From the NCBI RefSeq assembly GCF_900105325.1, contig NZ_FNSU01000003.1:2790001-2854000 (forward strand): DNA of 64,000 nt, in the 5' to 3' direction. The translations under genes and the position numbers were made by a program. Source of the DNA: Pseudomonas marginalis (GTDB taxonomy: Bacteria > Pseudomonadota > Gammaproteobacteria > Pseudomonadales > Pseudomonadaceae). The notes beneath the pieces were generated by a model. That model was given only the letters and a program-made list of their open reading frames with translations. It was not told the origin of the DNA and ran no database searches. This document shows, piece after piece, positions 42,209 through 50,911 of this stretch; within the stretch, counting starts at the first letter, position 1; every line of letters starts with the position of its first letter.

Positions 42209-42833
42209 GGGCGCGCTCCAACAGCTTGGGTAACAGGGCGTCGATGGCCTGCTGCACCTGCGTCAACGGCTGGGCCGCGTCCAGCAGGTGGTAGCGCGCC
42301 GGTTCAGCCTGGGCGCGCTTGAGAAACGCGCTGCGCACAGCATCGAAAAACCCCTGGCCTTCCAGTTCGAAACGGTCGAGACGCCCACGGGCGCTGGCGC
42401 GGGCCATGCCCACTGCCACCGGCAGGTCGAACAACAGGGTCAGGTCGGGACGTAGATCACCCTGCACAAAGGTTTCCAACGTGGCGATACGCGCCAGGGA
42501 CAAACCCCGGCCACCGCCCTGGTAGGCATACGTGGAATCGGTAAAACGGTCGCAGATCACCACGGCACCGCGGGCCAGGGCCGGACGAATCACCTCGGCC
42601 AGGTGCTGGGCACGGGCAGCGAACACCAGCAGCAGCTCGGTGTCCGGGTTCATCTGTTCTTCGCCTGGGGCCAGCAACACGTCACGGATGCGCTCGGCCA
42701 GGGGTGTACCGCCGGGCTCACGGGTCAACACCACCTCGACACCTTCAGCGCGCAAGCGGCCGGCCAGGTAATCGCGGTTGGTGCTTTTGCCGGCGCCTTC
42801 GGGGCCTTCCAGGGTAATAAACAAGCCAGTCAC
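42201..42833 (-). CDS. tmk: dTMP kinase
   Basis: 210 residues. P-loop LEGPEGAGKSTN (about 8-19), DRx motif ICDRFTDSTYAYQGGGRGL and LID region SARGRLDRFE. Phosphorylates dTMP to dTDP in DNA precursor synthesis. Lies 19 bases after mltG and overlaps holB by eight bases, within the conserved pabC-mltG-tmk-holB string. Confidence 0.96.
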   Translation of the reverse strand: MTGLFITLEGPEGAGKSTNRDYLAGRLRAEGVEVVLTREPGGTPLAERIRDVLLAPGEEQMNPDTELLLVFAARAQHLAEVIRPALARGAVVICDRFTDSTYAYQGGGRGLSLARIATLETFVQGDLRPDLTLLFDLPVAVGMARASARGRLDRFELEGQGFFDAVRSAFLKRAQAEPARYHLLDAAQPLTQVQQAIDALLPKLLERARG

Positions 42834-42852
42834 AGGCAGTCCTTAGTCAGAG

Positions 42853-43974
42853 TCATTGCGGGCTTTGTGGCGCGGCGTCATCCGGCGCGGGCTCGGCGGG
42901 TGCATCAGCAGGCGGCGCTACGTCTTCCGGCGGTTTTACCAGCGGTGCCGGGCTTGAGCGGTAATCGGCACGGCGCTTGAGCTGGAACTCACGCACAGCG
43001 GCATTATGCGCACCCAGGTCATCGGAGAAAATATGGCTGCCGTCGCCACGGGCGACGAAATACAGGCTGCTGCCCGGCACCGGGTTCAACGCGGCATGGA
43101 TCGCCTCGCGGCCGACCATGGCGATGGGTGTCGGCGGCAGGCCGGCCACCATGTAGGTGTTATAGGGGTTGGCTTCCTTGAGGTGCGCACGGGTCAACTT
43201 GCCGTTGTAGCGCTCACCCAGGCCGTAGATCACGGTGGGGTCGGTCTGCAGCAGCATGCCGATCTTCAGGCGGCGTACGAATACCCCGGCAATCTGCCCG
43301 CGCTCTTCCGGCACACCGGTCTCTTTCTCCACCAGGGAGGCCATGATCAAGGCTTGATAGGGGTCGGTATAGGGCGCGTCGGCAGCACGCTTGCTCCACT
43401 CCTGGGCGAGGACATCATCCAGGCGGTTATAGGCTTTCTTCAGGAACTCGACATCGGTCATGCCGCGCACGAAGCGGTAGGTATCCGGGAAGAACCGACC
43501 TTCGGGGAACACGCCAGGATGGCCGAGCTTGTCCATCACTTCGCTGTCACTCAGGCCCGCCAGGGTCTGCACGATCTTTTCATGCTTGGCCAGGGCCGAA
43601 CGCACCTGGCGGAAATTCCAGCCCTCCACCAGCGTCAGGCTGTATTGCACCACTTCGCCGCGCTGCCACAGGCCGATCAGGCCTTCGGCGGTCATGCCCG
43701 GGGTCATGCGGTATTCACCGCTGTGCAGCGGTTGACCGTCCAGGTTGAAGCGCCAATACAGGCGCAACCAGAACGCGCCGTCGAGCACGCCATCGGCTTC
43801 CAGGCGATTGAAGGTCCCGGTGGGCGTCGCCCCGGCCGGCACATCGAGCAATTGCTCCTGGGTCAGATTCAACGGCTGCTTCAAGGCAGCGTCATATTTC
43901 CACGCGGAAAACCCCAACAGCAAAGCCGCCGAGAACAGACCGATCAGCAGCAGTACAACCAGTTTTCGTATCAA
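42853..43974 (-). CDS. mltG: Endolytic murein transglycosylase MltG
   Basis: 373 residues from a TTG start one base after the pabC stop. An N-terminal transmembrane helix (KLVVLLLIGLFSAALLLGFSA) anchors it in the inner membrane, followed by a LysM-like region and the YceG catalytic domain. The catalytic Glu is in the block EKETGVPEERG, and NPYNTYMVAGLPPTPI is the family signature. It cuts nascent peptidoglycan strands. The C-terminal 35 residues are Pro/Ala-rich. An in-frame extension to 44031 lies inside pabC and is rejected. Confidence 0.92.
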   Translation of the reverse strand: MIRKLVVLLLIGLFSAALLLGFSAWKYDAALKQPLNLTQEQLLDVPAGATPTGTFNRLEADGVLDGAFWLRLYWRFNLDGQPLHSGEYRMTPGMTAEGLIGLWQRGEVVQYSLTLVEGWNFRQVRSALAKHEKIVQTLAGLSDSEVMDKLGHPGVFPEGRFFPDTYRFVRGMTDVEFLKKAYNRLDDVLAQEWSKRAADAPYTDPYQALIMASLVEKETGVPEERGQIAGVFVRRLKIGMLLQTDPTVIYGLGERYNGKLTRAHLKEANPYNTYMVAGLPPTPIAMVGREAIHAALNPVPGSSLYFVARGDGSHIFSDDLGAHNAAVREFQLKRRADYRSSPAPLVKPPEDVAPPADAPAEPAPDDAAPQSPQ

Positions 43975-43975
43975 C

Positions 43976-44791
43976 TCAAATATCCAATAGCGCGCGAACA
44001 ATGCCCTGCAGTTTACGGGTGAGCGGCCCAACCGACCAGCTCATCGCAGCGCACCCACGCACCGGCCAAATGCCATATACGCTGTTGCACATAAAGACTT
44101 CGTCAGCCTCCCGCAATTGCTCAAGGCTGATGTCAGCCACGGCTACCGGGATGCCCAGGGCGCTCGCCTGAGCCAGAATCTCGGCGCGCATGACCCCTGC
44201 AACGCCGCAACGATTCAGATCGGCGGTTAGTAACAAGCCATTACTTACCAGGAACAGGTTGCTGAACACGCCTTCGATGACACGCCCGGACACATCCAGC
44301 ATCAACCCTTCGGCATATTCGGCATCCTGCCATTCCGCACGGGCGATCACCTGCTCGAGGCGATTGAGGTGCTTGAGACCGGCCAGCAGCGGCTGCTCGG
44401 CCAGGCGGGTGGCGCACGCAAACAGACGAACACCGTCGGCTCCATGGGCCTGGGGATAGGTAGCAGGCGGATTGCCCTGCAAGATACGACGCACTGGCGC
44501 CTCGGGGTTGATGCCATAACCGCGCAGGCTGTCGCCGCGGGTGAGGATCAGCTTGAGGACACCGTCGCCGAGAGCGGCGGCATAGGCCTGCACTTCGCTG
44601 CGGACCAGCACCTGATCCACAACGAGAGCGAGGCGCCTGCAGCCCTCATCCAGGCGTTGCAGGTGACGGTCAAGCAGCACGGGCTGCCCGGCCTTGACGG
44701 CGATGGTCTCGAACAGGCCATCACCGTACGCCAGGCCGCGATCTTTCAGGGGCACGCTGCCCCCTGGCTGACCGTCGACCCAGCTGTGCAT
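43976..44791 (-). CDS. pabC: Aminodeoxychorismate lyase
   Basis: 271 residues of the class IV PLP-dependent aminotransferase fold. MHSWVDGQPG, DRGLAYGDGLFET, the lysine-bearing GLKHLNRLEQVIAR and ITxLFLVSNG-type block (VFSNLFLVSNGLL) identify it. It releases pyruvate from aminodeoxychorismate to make p-aminobenzoate for folate. The ATG overlaps the fabF TGA (TGATG); a GTG one codon upstream is possible. Confidence 0.93.
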   Translation of the reverse strand: MHSWVDGQPGGSVPLKDRGLAYGDGLFETIAVKAGQPVLLDRHLQRLDEGCRRLALVVDQVLVRSEVQAYAAALGDGVLKLILTRGDSLRGYGINPEAPVRRILQGNPPATYPQAHGADGVRLFACATRLAEQPLLAGLKHLNRLEQVIARAEWQDAEYAEGLMLDVSGRVIEGVFSNLFLVSNGLLLTADLNRCGVAGVMRAEILAQASALGIPVAVADISLEQLREADEVFMCNSVYGIWPVRGCAAMSWSVGPLTRKLQGIVRALLDI

Positions 44792-46035
44792 CACTCGGCG
44801 AACCGGCGGAACACCAAGGAACCGTTGGTGCCACCGAAGCCGAACGAGTTGGAAATCGCAACGTCGATCGGCATCTGTTGCGGCTCATGCGGCACGAAGT
44901 TCAGGTCGCAGCCTTCGTCCGGCTCATCGAGGTTGATGGTCGGCGGAGCGACCTGGTCCTTGATGGCCATCACGCTGAAGATCGCTTCTACCGCGCCCGC
45001 CGCACCCAAGAGGTGGCCGGTCATGGACTTGGTAGAACTGACCGCCAGCTTGTAGGCGTGCGCGCCGAACACCGACTTGATGGCTTCGGCTTCCGCCAGG
45101 TCGCCCGTCGGGGTCGAGGTGCCATGGGCATTGATGTACTGCACCTGGTCCGGGTTGACCTTGGCATCGCGCAAGGCGTTGGTGATGCAACGCGCAGCGC
45201 CGGCACCGTCGGACGGTGGCGAGGTCATGTGATAGGCGTCGCCACTCATGCCAAACCCGATCAACTCGGCATAGATGGTGGCACCACGCGCCTTGGCGTG
45301 TTCCAACTCTTCGAGCACCAGGGCACCGGCGCCGTCGGCCAGTACAAAGCCGTCACGGCCCTTGTCCCACGGACGGCTGGCACGGGTCGGCTCGTCATTG
45401 CGGGTCGACAGTGCACGGGAGGCGCCAAAGCCGCCCATTCCCAGGCCACAGGCGGCCATTTCAGCACCACCGGCGATCATCACGTCGGCTTCGTCATAGG
45501 CGATGTTACGCGCCGCCATGCCGATGCAGTGGGTACCCGTGGTGCACGCGGTAGCAATCGCGTAGTTAGGCCCCTGCGCCCCCAAGTGGATGGACAGGAA
45601 ACCGGAAATCATATTGATGATCGAGCCAGGCACGAAGAACGGTGAAATTCGACGAGGGCCGGAATCATGCAGCGTGCGGCTGGTTTCTTCGATATTGGTC
45701 AAACCGCCAATACCCGAACCCATGGCCACGCCGATGCGCTCACGGTTGGCGTCGGTCACTTCCAGGCCAGCGTTACGCACTGCCTGGAAACCGGCTGCCA
45801 GGCCGTATTGAATGAACAGGTCGAGCTTGCGGGACTCTTTGATCGAGAGATATTCCTCGACATTGAACCCCTTTACCGAGCCGCCAAAACGGGTGGAATA
45901 GGCAGAAAGGTCCGTGTGTTCGATCAGACCAATACCACTGCGGCCAGCCAGAATGCCCTGCCAACTGCTCGGCACATCCGTACCCAGTGGCGACAACATA
46001 CCCATACCGGTGACTACGACGCGTCTACGCGACAC
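44791..46035 (-). CDS. fabF: Beta-ketoacyl-ACP synthase II
   Basis: 414 residues. Elongating condensing enzyme of fatty-acid synthesis. Active-site Cys in ATACTTGTHC (about 164), and the two histidines in NAHGTSTPTGD (about 304) and KSMTGHLLGAAG (about 341). Lies downstream of acpP on the same strand, with a hairpin between them that would attenuate read-through from the abundant acpP message. Confidence 0.97.
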   Translation of the reverse strand: MSRRRVVVTGMGMLSPLGTDVPSSWQGILAGRSGIGLIEHTDLSAYSTRFGGSVKGFNVEEYLSIKESRKLDLFIQYGLAAGFQAVRNAGLEVTDANRERIGVAMGSGIGGLTNIEETSRTLHDSGPRRISPFFVPGSIINMISGFLSIHLGAQGPNYAIATACTTGTHCIGMAARNIAYDEADVMIAGGAEMAACGLGMGGFGASRALSTRNDEPTRASRPWDKGRDGFVLADGAGALVLEELEHAKARGATIYAELIGFGMSGDAYHMTSPPSDGAGAARCITNALRDAKVNPDQVQYINAHGTSTPTGDLAEAEAIKSVFGAHAYKLAVSSTKSMTGHLLGAAGAVEAIFSVMAIKDQVAPPTINLDEPDEGCDLNFVPHEPQQMPIDVAISNSFGFGGTNGSLVFRRFAE

Positions 46036-46098
46036 AGCACTCTCCTTTTTCTAATGACGACACTTTGCTTCAGAGCTTACTTTTCATCAGCGCTAAAG

Positions 46099-46134
46099 AA
46101 AAAACCGCACGCCGTTACAGCAGTGCGGTTTTTC
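46099..46134 (-). terminator. Terminator/attenuator between acpP and fabF
   Basis: AAAACCGCA pairs with TGCGGTTTT around a 14-base loop, with a T-run on the minus strand. It follows acpP by about 30 bases and likely makes acpP transcripts more abundant than fabF transcripts. Confidence 0.8.
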
Positions 46135-46162
46135 CCTAACAGCAGGCGACGACTACAAACTA

Positions 46163-46399
46163 TTACGCCTGGTGGTTCGTAACGTAGTCGATAGCAGCTT
46201 GAACAGTAGTGATTTTTTCAGCTTCTTCGTCCGGGATTTCGGTCTCGAATTCCTCTTCCAGAGCCATCACCAGCTCAACGGTGTCAAGGGAATCGGCACC
46301 CAGGTCTTCTACGAAGGAAGCAGTGTTGACCACTTCTTCTTCTTTGACGCCCAGTTGCTCGGCAACGATTTTCTTGACGCGCTCTTCGATGGTGCTCAT
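46163..46399 (-). CDS. acpP: Acyl carrier protein
   Basis: 78 residues, acidic, with phosphopantetheine attachment at Ser37 in GADSLDTVELVMALEEEF. Carries growing acyl chains for fatty acid, phospholipid, lipid A and lipoate synthesis. Separated by 191 bases from fabG, enough for its own promoter, and followed by an attenuating hairpin before fabF. Confidence 0.99.
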   Translation of the reverse strand: MSTIEERVKKIVAEQLGVKEEEVVNTASFVEDLGADSLDTVELVMALEEEFETEIPDEEAEKITTVQAAIDYVTNHQA

Positions 46400-46590
46400 A
46401 CCTTGTTTAACTCCTAATGGACAAATTCAGGCAGCTGGCCAGTGGGTAAGTGTATAGAAAGCCTTTTCAGCTTTTCAACTGAAAGCTTCACCCTGTACCC
46501 GGTTTGCCACCTGCCTATAAATTAAGTTGCAGCTTTATAACGGATTTTAGACAGCTCGTATGACATTTTTTTGAAGCGATCCGTCACAAT

Positions 46591-47334
46591 TTAGCTCATG
46601 TACATCCCGCCGTTCACCGGGATTGTAGCCCCAGTCACGTATGCCGCACCGTCGGATGCCAGGAAAGCGACCACATTCGCGATCTCTTGAGCCTGGCCCA
46701 GACGGCCCAGCGGAATCTGCGTCAGCAAGCCTTCACGCTGTGCTTCCGGCAGTTCGCGGGTCATATCGGTGTCGATGAACCCTGGGGCCACCGAGTTGAC
46801 CGTAATCGACCGCGAACCGACTTCACGCGCCAATGCACGGCTGAAACCTTCCAGGCCGGCCTTGGCGGCTGCATAGTTTACTTGGCCTGCGTTGCCCATG
46901 GCACCCACTACGGAGCCAATATTGATAATTCGACCCCAACGGGCCTTGGTCATGCCGCGCAAAACCCCCTTGGACAGGCGAAACAGACTGTTCAGGTTGG
47001 TATCGACCACGTCGTACCATTCGTCGTCTTTCATGCGCATCATCAGGTTATCGCGGGTGATACCGGCGTTGTTCACCAGAATTGCCGGCGCACCGAACTG
47101 TGCGGTGATCTCGGCCAGTACGGCAGCCACGGACTCATCGCTGGTCACGTTCAGCTCAAGGCCGGTGCCTTGAACGCCGTTTTCCTTCAGGGTCGCGGCG
47201 ATACGCTCGGCGCCCGAAGCAGAAGTGGCGGTGCCGATCACGACGGCGCCCTGACGGCCCAGTTCCAGGGCGATGGCCTGGCCAATGCCACGGCTCGCGC
47301 CGGTAACCAGTGCAACTTTACCTTGCAGACTCAT
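46591..47334 (-). CDS. fabG: 3-oxoacyl-ACP reductase
   Basis: 247 residues, classical SDR: cofactor motif TGASRGIG (about 12-19), NNAG (about 86-89), Ser in INIGSVVG and YAAAK (Tyr about 151). NADPH-dependent reduction of 3-oxoacyl-ACP. Lies 24 bases downstream of fabD. Normal length. Confidence 0.97.
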   Translation of the reverse strand: MSLQGKVALVTGASRGIGQAIALELGRQGAVVIGTATSASGAERIAATLKENGVQGTGLELNVTSDESVAAVLAEITAQFGAPAILVNNAGITRDNLMMRMKDDEWYDVVDTNLNSLFRLSKGVLRGMTKARWGRIINIGSVVGAMGNAGQVNYAAAKAGLEGFSRALAREVGSRSITVNSVAPGFIDTDMTRELPEAQREGLLTQIPLGRLGQAQEIANVVAFLASDGAAYVTGATIPVNGGMYMS

Positions 47335-47358
47335 GCAGGCTTCTCCTAAGTTCGGGGA

Positions 47359-48297
47359 TCAGGCCAGCGCCGCACGAGCGGCAGCGAAGGCATCCGGGGT
47401 ATTGAGGTTGGCAGTCGACACGCCGTCGGCGCAGCGTTTGTTCAGGCCAGCCAGGACTTTGCCCGGGCCGCACTCGACCAGCTCGGTGGCGCCATTGGCG
47501 GCCAGGGTCTGGACCGACTCGACCCAGCGCACAGGCTTGTAGAGTTGCTCCAGCAGGTCGCGCTTGAGGGTGTCGAGGTCGGCGGCCACGGCTGCGCTGA
47601 CGTTCTGCACCAGCGGGATCTGTGGCGCCTGCCAGTTGATGGCAGCGATGGACTCGGCAAAACGCTCGGCAGCCGGGCGCATCAGCTCGCAGTGTGACGG
47701 CACGCTCACCGGCAACGGCAATGCACGCTTGGCACCCCGCGCCTTGCAGCCTTCGATGGCACGCTCGACGGCCGCCCTGGCACCGGCGATCACCACCTGG
47801 CCTGGGGAGTTGAAGTTTACCGCGCTGACCACTTCGCCCTGGGCCGCTTCGGCGCAGGCTTCGATCACGACGGCATCGTCCAGCCCCAGGATAGCGGCCA
47901 TGCCGCCCTGCCCGGCCGGAACGGCCTCCTGCATCAGCTGTCCACGACGCTCGACCAGCTTGACCGCTTCAGCAAGGGTCAGGCTGCCCGCCGCCACCAG
48001 GGCGCTGTATTCGCCCAGGCTATGACCGGCCACGAAAGCCGGACGCGCACCGCCTTCGGCCAACCACAAGCGCCACAGGGCTATCGAAGCGGTCAGGATG
48101 GCTGGCTGGGTTTTATCGGTTTGATTGAGCTGCTCTTCCGGCCCCTGTTGGGTCAGCGCCCACAGGTCGTAACCCAGGGCCTCGGAAGCTTCCTTGAACG
48201 TGTCCAGGATCAGCGGGTATTGCGCGCCCAGCTCGGCCAACATGCCGAGGGACTGCGAACCCTGCCCTGGAAAGACGAATGCGAGGGATGTAGACAT
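47359..48297 (-). CDS. fabD: Malonyl-CoA:ACP transacylase
   Basis: 312 residues. FPGQGSQSLGM near the start, nucleophile Ser93 in GHSLGEY and His202 in SVPSHCELM. Loads malonyl groups onto ACP. Between plsX and fabG. The fabH gene found between plsX and fabD in enterics is missing, as is usual for pseudomonads. Confidence 0.97.
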   Translation of the reverse strand: MSTSLAFVFPGQGSQSLGMLAELGAQYPLILDTFKEASEALGYDLWALTQQGPEEQLNQTDKTQPAILTASIALWRLWLAEGGARPAFVAGHSLGEYSALVAAGSLTLAEAVKLVERRGQLMQEAVPAGQGGMAAILGLDDAVVIEACAEAAQGEVVSAVNFNSPGQVVIAGARAAVERAIEGCKARGAKRALPLPVSVPSHCELMRPAAERFAESIAAINWQAPQIPLVQNVSAAVAADLDTLKRDLLEQLYKPVRWVESVQTLAANGATELVECGPGKVLAGLNKRCADGVSTANLNTPDAFAAARAALA

Positions 48298-48422
48298 GTA
48301 ACAAGCCCCTAATGATCTGGTCGTCGGAAATGGTCGCTCCTCGGTGGGAGCGCACGAAACTGACAGATTGGATGGTCAATTGAACTGGCCGGTCACATTT
48401 AAGCATTCCCCGGCCGATTCGC

Positions 48423-49433
48423 CTAAGGCAACAGGTCCTCAAGACGGCCGTGCAAGCGTTGCGGCAGGTTTTCCTGGATCTCGATCACCGCCCGCGCAAT
48501 CGCACTCTGGAAGCCTTCGACCCCGGCCGAACCGTGGCTTTTCACCACGATGCCCTGCAACCCCAGGAAGCTCGCACCATTATGCCGCGCCGGGGCCAGA
48601 TCGGCCTGCAGGCGACGCATCAACGGCAGCGCCAGGGCGCCCACCAGGCGCGATACCAGGTTACGCCTGAACAAGGCCTCGATACGCGAGGCGATCATGG
48701 TCGCCAGGCCTTCACTGGACTTGAGCAGGATATTGCCGACAAACCCGTCGCACACCACCACATCCGCCTCGCCTCGGTACAACCCGTCACCCTCGACAAA
48801 TCCGATGTAGTTCAGGCCTCGCGCACCTTGCAGCAAGGTGGCGGCAAGCTTGACCTGCTGGTTGCCCTTGATGTCTTCGGTGCCGATATTCAGCAAGGCC
48901 ACCCGCGGCCGGGCCACGCCCAGCGCTTCGGCGGCCACCGAGCCCATCACGGCAAACTGGAACAGGTGCTCGGCACTGCAATCGACGTTCGCCCCCAGGT
49001 CCAGCAACTGGCAATAGCCCTTCTGCGTCGGAATCGCCGCCACCATTGCCGGCCGATCAATGCCAGGCAGCGTCTTGAGCACATGCCGCGACAACGCCAT
49101 CAGGGCGCCGGTGTTGCCGGCACTGACACAGGCTTGCACCTTGCCATCACGCAGCAGCTCCAAGGCCACCCGCATCGACGAGTCAGGCTTGCCACGCAGG
49201 GCTGTCGCCGGTTTCTCATCCATGGTGATGGTTTCGCTGGCTGGCGTAATCGTCAGGCGCGCGCGATCCACCGCCGGATGGCTGGCAATCAATTCTTCAA
49301 GGAGGGAGGGTTGACCGACGAGGGTCAGATGCAGCGAGGGCGTGGCAGACAGGCTGGCAATGCAGGCCTGAACAATGCTGCGGGGACCGAAGTCCCCGCC
49401 CATTGCGTCAATCGCGATGACTTGAGCAGACAA
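48423..49433 (-). CDS. plsX: Phosphate acyltransferase PlsX
   Basis: 336 residues starting MSAQVIAIDAMGGDFGP, the PlsX signature. Other blocks are VSAGNTGALMALSRH, LLNIGTEDIKGN and VVCDGFVGNILLKSSEG. Makes acyl-phosphate from acyl-ACP for phosphatidic acid synthesis. It follows rpmF by four bases, and 125 bases separate it from fabD. Confidence 0.97.
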   Translation of the reverse strand: MSAQVIAIDAMGGDFGPRSIVQACIASLSATPSLHLTLVGQPSLLEELIASHPAVDRARLTITPASETITMDEKPATALRGKPDSSMRVALELLRDGKVQACVSAGNTGALMALSRHVLKTLPGIDRPAMVAAIPTQKGYCQLLDLGANVDCSAEHLFQFAVMGSVAAEALGVARPRVALLNIGTEDIKGNQQVKLAATLLQGARGLNYIGFVEGDGLYRGEADVVVCDGFVGNILLKSSEGLATMIASRIEALFRRNLVSRLVGALALPLMRRLQADLAPARHNGASFLGLQGIVVKSHGSAGVEGFQSAIARAVIEIQENLPQRLHGRLEDLLP

Positions 49434-49437
49434 GTGA

Positions 49438-49620
49438 TTACTCGTCAGCGCCCTTGTCGATCACTTTACGGCCACGGTATACGCCTTCTGGCGATACGTG
49501 GTGACGCAGGTGAATTTCACCGGTGGTTTTTTCTACAGACAGAGTGCTTGCCGTCAGGGCATCGTGGGAACGACGCATGTCACGGGCAGAGCGGGATTTT
49601 TTGTTCTGCTGAACAGCCAT
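49438..49620 (-). CDS. rpmF: 50S ribosomal protein L32
   Basis: 60 residues, MAVQQNKKSRSARDMRRSHD, the standard L32 start. It lacks the zinc-binding cysteine pairs of some L32 versions. Located between yceD and plsX as in most gammaproteobacteria, so ribosome and membrane lipid synthesis are co-expressed. Confidence 0.98.
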   Translation of the reverse strand: MAVQQNKKSRSARDMRRSHDALTASTLSVEKTTGEIHLRHHVSPEGVYRGRKVIDKGADE

Positions 49621-49633
49621 AATTGATTAACTC

Positions 49634-50164
49634 CTAAACGTTTGGGTCACGCTTTAACTGCGCCAATACACTGAACGGGTTGGACCGCGTTACCTCGTCC
49701 TCGCTCGGTTCGGACTCGTCATCGAGACCCGCCGGCTGCTGGCATTCTTCCGGATGATGAGCAGGCACAATGGGCAAGGCGAGCAGAAGCTCCTCCTCGA
49801 TCAGTGCATGCAGATCCAAAGGATCTTCGCCCAGTTCCAGCACGTCATAACCTTTCGGCAACGACTGGGTATTCGCACCCTCCTTTACCACAGCATAACT
49901 GCACTCGCTGTGAATCGGCAGGGTGACCAGCTCAAGACAACGCTGGCAAACCATTTTGACCTCGGTGTCGATAAAACTGTGAATTACCACAGATTTACGT
50001 TCATCTCGTTCAAAAACGAATTTGGCCTGCACCGTACCGACAGTGTCGGAAAGCGGGTCGCAGAGTCTCTCCAAATCGGCCAGCAGCAACTCACCTTGAA
50101 GGGAAGTGCCACGATCAGCCAATTTGCGCGGGTCAACGTGAGGTGGAATCGGGTCATTCAACAT
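49634..50164 (-). CDS. yceD: YceD/DUF177 family protein
   Basis: 176 residues. MLNDPIPPHVDPRKLADRG opening and a KMVCQRCLELVTLP cysteine pair in the centre are diagnostic of DUF177/YceD, which is linked to 23S rRNA accumulation. Acidic C-terminus (DESEPSEDEVTRSNPFSVLAQLKRD in part). Starts a yceD-rpmF-plsX operon and is divergent from the maf gene, with about 105 bases between start codons. Confidence 0.92.
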   Translation of the reverse strand: MLNDPIPPHVDPRKLADRGTSLQGELLLADLERLCDPLSDTVGTVQAKFVFERDERKSVVIHSFIDTEVKMVCQRCLELVTLPIHSECSYAVVKEGANTQSLPKGYDVLELGEDPLDLHALIEEELLLALPIVPAHHPEECQQPAGLDDESEPSEDEVTRSNPFSVLAQLKRDPNV

Positions 50165-50269
50165 AGGCGCAGCATTATAGGGATGCACCCAGCCATGTCA
50201 AAGGAAATTCAGCCCTGTGCGTCGGCCGGTCGCCCCGCTAGAATCGGCGGCTGCCTTGAGGAGACGTAT

Positions 50270-50848
50270 ATGCTGCCTTTATTACTCGCTTCCAGCTCGG
50301 TTTATCGCCGGGAATTGCTCAGCCGCCTGCACCTGCCATTCATCTGCAGCTCGCCGGATATCGACGAAAGCCATGCTGCACATGAGTCCGCCATCGAACT
50401 GGTCAAGCGCCTGGCCGAAGCAAAGGCCCGCGCCCTCGCCGCCAGCCACCCGGGACACCTGATCATCGGCTCAGACCAGGTCGCCGCGCTGAAAGGCCGC
50501 ATCATCGGCAAGCCTCACACCTTCGAAAATGCGCGCGAGCAGTTATTGGCCGCCAGTGGCAAGCGTGTCAGCTTCCTCACCGGCCTGGCCCTGTTGAACA
50601 GCGAGACGGGGCACTGCCAGGTCGACTGCGTGCCCTTTACCGTGCACATGCGCGAGCTGGATGCAGCGCGCATCGAGCGCTACCTGCGGATCGAGCAGCC
50701 GTATGACTGCGCGGGCAGCTTCAAGGCGGAAGGATTGGGCGTGAGCTTGTTCCAAAGCACCGAAGGGCCGGACGCAACCAGCCTGGTCGGCTTACCGCTG
50801 ATTCGGCTGGTGGATATGCTACTCAGCGAGGGCGTGCAAATCCCTTAA
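50270..50848 (+). CDS. Maf family nucleotide pyrophosphatase (YceF type)
   Basis: 192 residues. MLPLLLASSSVYRRELLSRL is the Maf N-terminus. SPDIDE, LIIGSDQV and YDCAGSFKAEGLG mark the active site of the YceF subgroup, which hydrolyses 7-methyl-GTP and removes modified nucleotides. GAGGAG before the ATG at 50270 decides the start; the frame is open far upstream (from 49754) but that part is antisense to yceD. Confidence 0.92.
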   Translation: MLPLLLASSSVYRRELLSRLHLPFICSSPDIDESHAAHESAIELVKRLAEAKARALAASHPGHLIIGSDQVAALKGRIIGKPHTFENAREQLLAASGKRVSFLTGLALLNSETGHCQVDCVPFTVHMRELDAARIERYLRIEQPYDCAGSFKAEGLGVSLFQSTEGPDATSLVGLPLIRLVDMLLSEGVQIP

Positions 50849-50860
50849 GAACACAACCAA

Positions 50861-50890
50861 ATGTGGGAGGCGGCTTGCCCCCTCCGACAT
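50861..50890. repeat. Degenerate compact REP hairpin
   Basis: ATGTGGGAGGC pairs with CCCTCCGACAT around GGCTTGC with mismatches. Located between the convergent maf and sppA genes, where it may terminate both. Confidence 0.7.
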
Positions 50891-50911
50891 TTATCCATAC
50901 TGACTAAAATC

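Noticed and set aside
40256..42322. A 688-codon open frame antisense to tatD and holB
   Set aside because: tatD and holB carry complete motifs and correct lengths; this frame has none and would overlap the small RNA as well.
49754..50269. Open frame extending the Maf protein by 172 residues upstream
   Set aside because: The extension is antisense to yceD, and a clear GAGGAG-ATG start exists at 50270 that matches the Maf N-terminus.
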